DNA from: an uncultured Magnetococcales bacterium
GTDB lineage: Bacteria; Pseudomonadota; Magnetococcia; Magnetococcales; Magnetaquicoccaceae
Length of the DNA: 8,141 nucleotides
Assembly (NCBI GenBank): GCA_903913345.1
Contig: CAIWLA010000546.1
Location: 1-8,141 of the forward strand
Reading direction: 5' to 3'
Shown: piece by piece, positions 6,720-8,141 of the stretch
Layout of the letters: every line of letters starts with the position of its first letter
Numbering within the stretch: the stretch's first letter is position 1
Notes under the pieces: generated by a model
What the model saw: the letters and a program-made list of their open reading frames with translations, nothing else
Database searches by the model: none
Told to the model about the DNA's origin: nothing
Made by a program: the position numbers and the translations under genes

Positions 6720-7610
6720 ATGAAATTTATCGACCCGCGCATCGACTTTGCGTTCAAAAAAATTTTCGGCAACGAAAAGGCCAAGGAGGTGCTTGTCAGT
6801 TTTCTGGAAAGCCTCCTGCAACTGGAGGGAGAACGGCGCATCGCCGAGTTGACCATCCTCGACCCCTTCCAGGCCCCCCGGATTCGGGAGATGAAACATT
6901 CCATCCTGGATGTCAAATGCCGGGATCATCGGGGCATTTCCTATATTGTCGAAATACAGGTCCAGAAGGTGTCCGCCTTTCTGAAACGGATTCAGTACAA
7001 CTCCGCCAAAGCCTACGCGCACCAGATTGCCCGGAGCGAAGAATACCCCAGGCTGAATCAGGTCATCGCCATCACCATTACCGATTTTGTCCTGTTCGAG
7101 GATTTTAGTCACTGCGTTTCCCGGCACGAATCCCGCGAAACCACCACGGGTCAAAGCTATCTGCAAGATATTGTACACTTGTTTATCGAACTGCCCAAGT
7201 TCAATCAATCATTGGAGGAAGCCAGCGGCATTCTCGACCTGTGGATCTATTTTATCAAATATGCCGGATCTCTGCTGGAGGTTCCAGAAAAACTGAGTGC
7301 GAACCCGTTCCGCCACGCCTTCGAGATGGCCATGGTCGCCAACATGACCATTGAAGAACTGGAAATGTATGACAATGCCGGTATCGCCATCGCAGATGCG
7401 CGGGGAGCGGTTGAACTGGGCGAACTGAGAGGCGAGCAAAGAGGCATTCAGATCGGCGAGATGCGCGCCCTGCTCCGCTTGATCCAACGCCGTTTTGGTC
7501 CCGCCCCAGATTGGGTGCAGGCCAGGCTGAAGGCCGCCGATGGGAAGACACTGGAAACCTGGACAGACCACCTGCTGGACGCCCGGTCACTGGATGAGGT
7601 TTTTCAATAA
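6720..7610 (+). CDS. Rpn family recombination-promoting nuclease / putative transposase (PD-(D/E)XK)
   Basis: Member of the Rpn/PDDEXK_2 (TIGR01784-like) family. E. coli Rpn proteins are DNA endonucleases that promote RecA-independent recombination, and some restrict phage. The 296-residue protein starts MKFIDPRIDFAFKKIFGNE, the family hallmark. The nuclease core shows D64 in ILDVK and E78-x-Q80 in IVEIQ, with Gln in place of the usual Lys, as is common in this family. The middle part (about 85-215) is alpha-helical and typical. A repetitive charged linker (ELGELRGEQRGIQIGEM, about 232-248) leads to a DUF4351-like C-terminus (LLRLIQRRFGP to the end). ATG 6720 is chosen by family alignment; an in-frame ATG at 6648 would add 24 unusual residues. 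Neither start has a strong Shine-Dalgarno site. ATG 7461 could in principle give a 49-residue C-terminal product. The gene looks intact and stands alone, with no terminal inverted repeats around it, so 'transposase' is a family label rather than evidence of mobility. Confidence 0.88.
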   Translation: MKFIDPRIDFAFKKIFGNEKAKEVLVSFLESLLQLEGERRIAELTILDPFQAPRIREMKHSILDVKCRDHRGISYIVEIQVQKVSAFLKRIQYNSAKAYAHQIARSEEYPRLNQVIAITITDFVLFEDFSHCVSRHESRETTTGQSYLQDIVHLFIELPKFNQSLEEASGILDLWIYFIKYAGSLLEVPEKLSANPFRHAFEMAMVANMTIEELEMYDNAGIAIADARGAVELGELRGEQRGIQIGEMRALLRLIQRRFGPAPDWVQARLKAADGKTLETWTDHLLDARSLDEVFQ

Positions 7611-7614
7611 GGGC

Positions 7615-7635
7615 GGGGGTCGTTGCAACACCCCC
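7615..7635 (+). terminator. Possible hairpin end of the Rpn transcript, without a T tract
   Basis: GGGGGT (7615-7620) pairs with ACCCCC (7630-7635) over a 9-base loop containing the palindrome GTTGCAAC. It begins 4 bases after the stop codon. No T run follows on either strand, so it is not a standard intrinsic terminator; it may stabilise the 3' end or be incidental. Confidence 0.35.
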
Positions 7636-7720
7636 AAGGAAAAGACCCTGTTTGTGAACATTGTTTCAACATGAAAACAAATAGATGCGACAACAACAAA
7701 ACCTCGTCCAACCCGACATT

Positions 7721-7770
7721 CCGTTTGGGTGCCGATCCCACCCAAACCGGATATATTGGTTTGAATATAT
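7721..7770. repeat. Strong inverted repeat with an overlapping alternative stem and an AT palindrome
   Basis: GTTTGGGTG (7723-7731) pairs perfectly with CACCCAAAC (7739-7747) over a 7-base loop, extended by CC/GG with one bulge. Its right part, CAAACC (7743-7748), can instead pair with GGTTTG (7758-7763). ATATATT (7751-7757) is mirrored by AATATAT (7764-7770). There is no T tract, so it is not a classical terminator. The role is unknown: a regulatory RNA element, an operator or the scar of a small element. Confidence 0.55.
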
Positions 7771-7845
7771 GTTTATCAATATATATCGTCAGACGCATAC
7801 TTTAAAAATATTTCCCCCTTTCCCTGTCACGGTAGACAAAAGACC

Positions 7846-7874
7846 TTGACCTTTGGGCTTCATGGGGGTATTAA
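7846..7874 (+). promoter_or_regulatory. Sigma70-type promoter of the DUF302-like gene
   Basis: TTGACC (7846-7851) and TATTAA (7869-7874) are separated by the ideal 17 bases. They match 5 and 4 of 6 consensus positions. The expected start is near 7881, leaving a leader of about 58 bases. Two GTTGCA copies (7887-7892 and 7897-7902, 10 bp apart) lie just downstream and could bind a regulator. Confidence 0.6.
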
Positions 7875-7938
7875 GTGATTTACTACGTTGCACTGTGTTG
7901 CAGATGGATCACGACAACCCAATCTGGAGACCACCGCG

Positions 7939-8141
7939 ATGGCACTGTTAAGAACCGTTTTTGCTGTAATCGGCCTGGTTGTGTTGATGGGCATGGGGTA
8001 TGGCTATGTCAAATTGGCCCCCATCATGGCCGACTTTGACCCAGGCTATATGAAAACATACACCGAGTTTGCCACCTCACTGTTGACAACGGAGGATCCG
8101 GGCGAGGCCATGATGTGGGCCGTGCCGGTGGAAGATCCCAA
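7939..8141 (+). CDS. Membrane-anchored DUF302-like protein, 3' part outside the window
   Basis: The first 67 residues are visible and the frame is open at the window end. ATG 7939 has GGAG (7926-7929) 9 bases upstream. Residues about 4-24 (LRTVFAVIGLVVLMGMGYGY) form one hydrophobic segment after a single Arg, a membrane anchor or uncleaved signal; the rest would be periplasmic. The following part (LAPIMADFDPGYMKTYTEF, then LLTTEDPGEAMMWAVPVED) resembles, from memory, the stretch before the DUF302 domain in proteins of sulfur-oxidising and magnetotactic proteobacteria. The DUF302 domain itself would lie beyond the window, so that label is tentative; the coding call is firm. It has its own promoter and is probably independent of the Rpn gene. 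Confidence 0.75.
   Translation, partial: MALLRTVFAVIGLVVLMGMGYGYVKLAPIMADFDPGYMKTYTEFATSLLTTEDPGEAMMWAVPVEDP

Larger units (their letters stand above)
7611..7938. other. Intergenic region between the Rpn and DUF302-like genes
   Basis: 328 bases, AT-rich in its middle, with no convincing gene. It holds a GC hairpin just after the Rpn stop, a strong hairpin with competing repeats (7721-7770), a promoter (7846-7874) and the GTTGCA pair (7887-7902). Short open frames on both strands (7623-7805 plus, 7604-7798 minus) have no family likeness and cross the hairpins. Confidence 0.65.

Noticed and set aside
6720..7610. Rpn gene as part of an insertion sequence.
   Set aside because: No terminal inverted repeats or target duplications are seen at its borders; most members of the family are not demonstrably mobile.
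7604..7805. Short open frames of about 60 codons on both strands after the Rpn gene.
   Set aside because: They cross strong hairpins, have no ribosome binding sites and resemble nothing I know.

Overview
The window looks like a chromosomal stretch of a Gram-negative proteobacterium of medium to fairly high GC. The evidence is a full-length HrpA-type DEAH helicase colinear with the E. coli protein, Shine-Dalgarno-led overlapping genes, an Rpn-type PD-(D/E)XK nuclease and a membrane-anchored DUF302-like protein. DUF302, Rpn and solitary HicB-like genes together are compatible with environmental sulfur-oxidising or magnetotactic proteobacteria (a Magnetococcales-like genome is one guess), but the window alone does not fix the taxon.

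Layout. (1) 68-2223, plus strand: a Septu-like pair, a PtuA-like AAA/ABC ATPase followed by a PtuB-like HNH nuclease of the TIGR02646 type. They are joined by a 4-base GTGA overlap, and both starts are preceded by the same heptamer GCGGGAG. (2) 2216-6184, plus: hrpA, whose first ATG overlaps the end of the HNH gene by 8 bases. The reading frame is complete except for one in-frame TAA (2828-2830), at a position where E. coli HrpA has Gln, between the Walker A motif and the DEAH box. (3) 6189-6393, minus: a hicB-like antitoxin gene broken by two single-base deletions, lying tail to tail with hrpA and with no hicA beside it. A 32-codon ORF with a strong ribosome binding site sits directly upstream of it. 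(4) 6720-7610, plus: an apparently intact Rpn family nuclease/putative transposase with a DUF4351-like tail. (5) 7611-7938: intergenic DNA with several inverted repeats and a good sigma70-type promoter. (6) 7939 to the window end: the start of a membrane-anchored, DUF302-like protein.

How it fits together. The ATPase and HNH genes form a recognisable two-gene anti-phage module and are probably translated as a coupled unit. hrpA is arranged as a third gene of that transcript, which is unusual for a housekeeping RNA helicase and is the most interesting contextual point. The region also carries marks of decay: one nonsense codon and two frameshifts within about 3.5 kb. These are either real pseudogenisation or consensus errors. 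No CRISPR array, tRNA, rRNA, reverse transcriptase or complete insertion sequence is visible.
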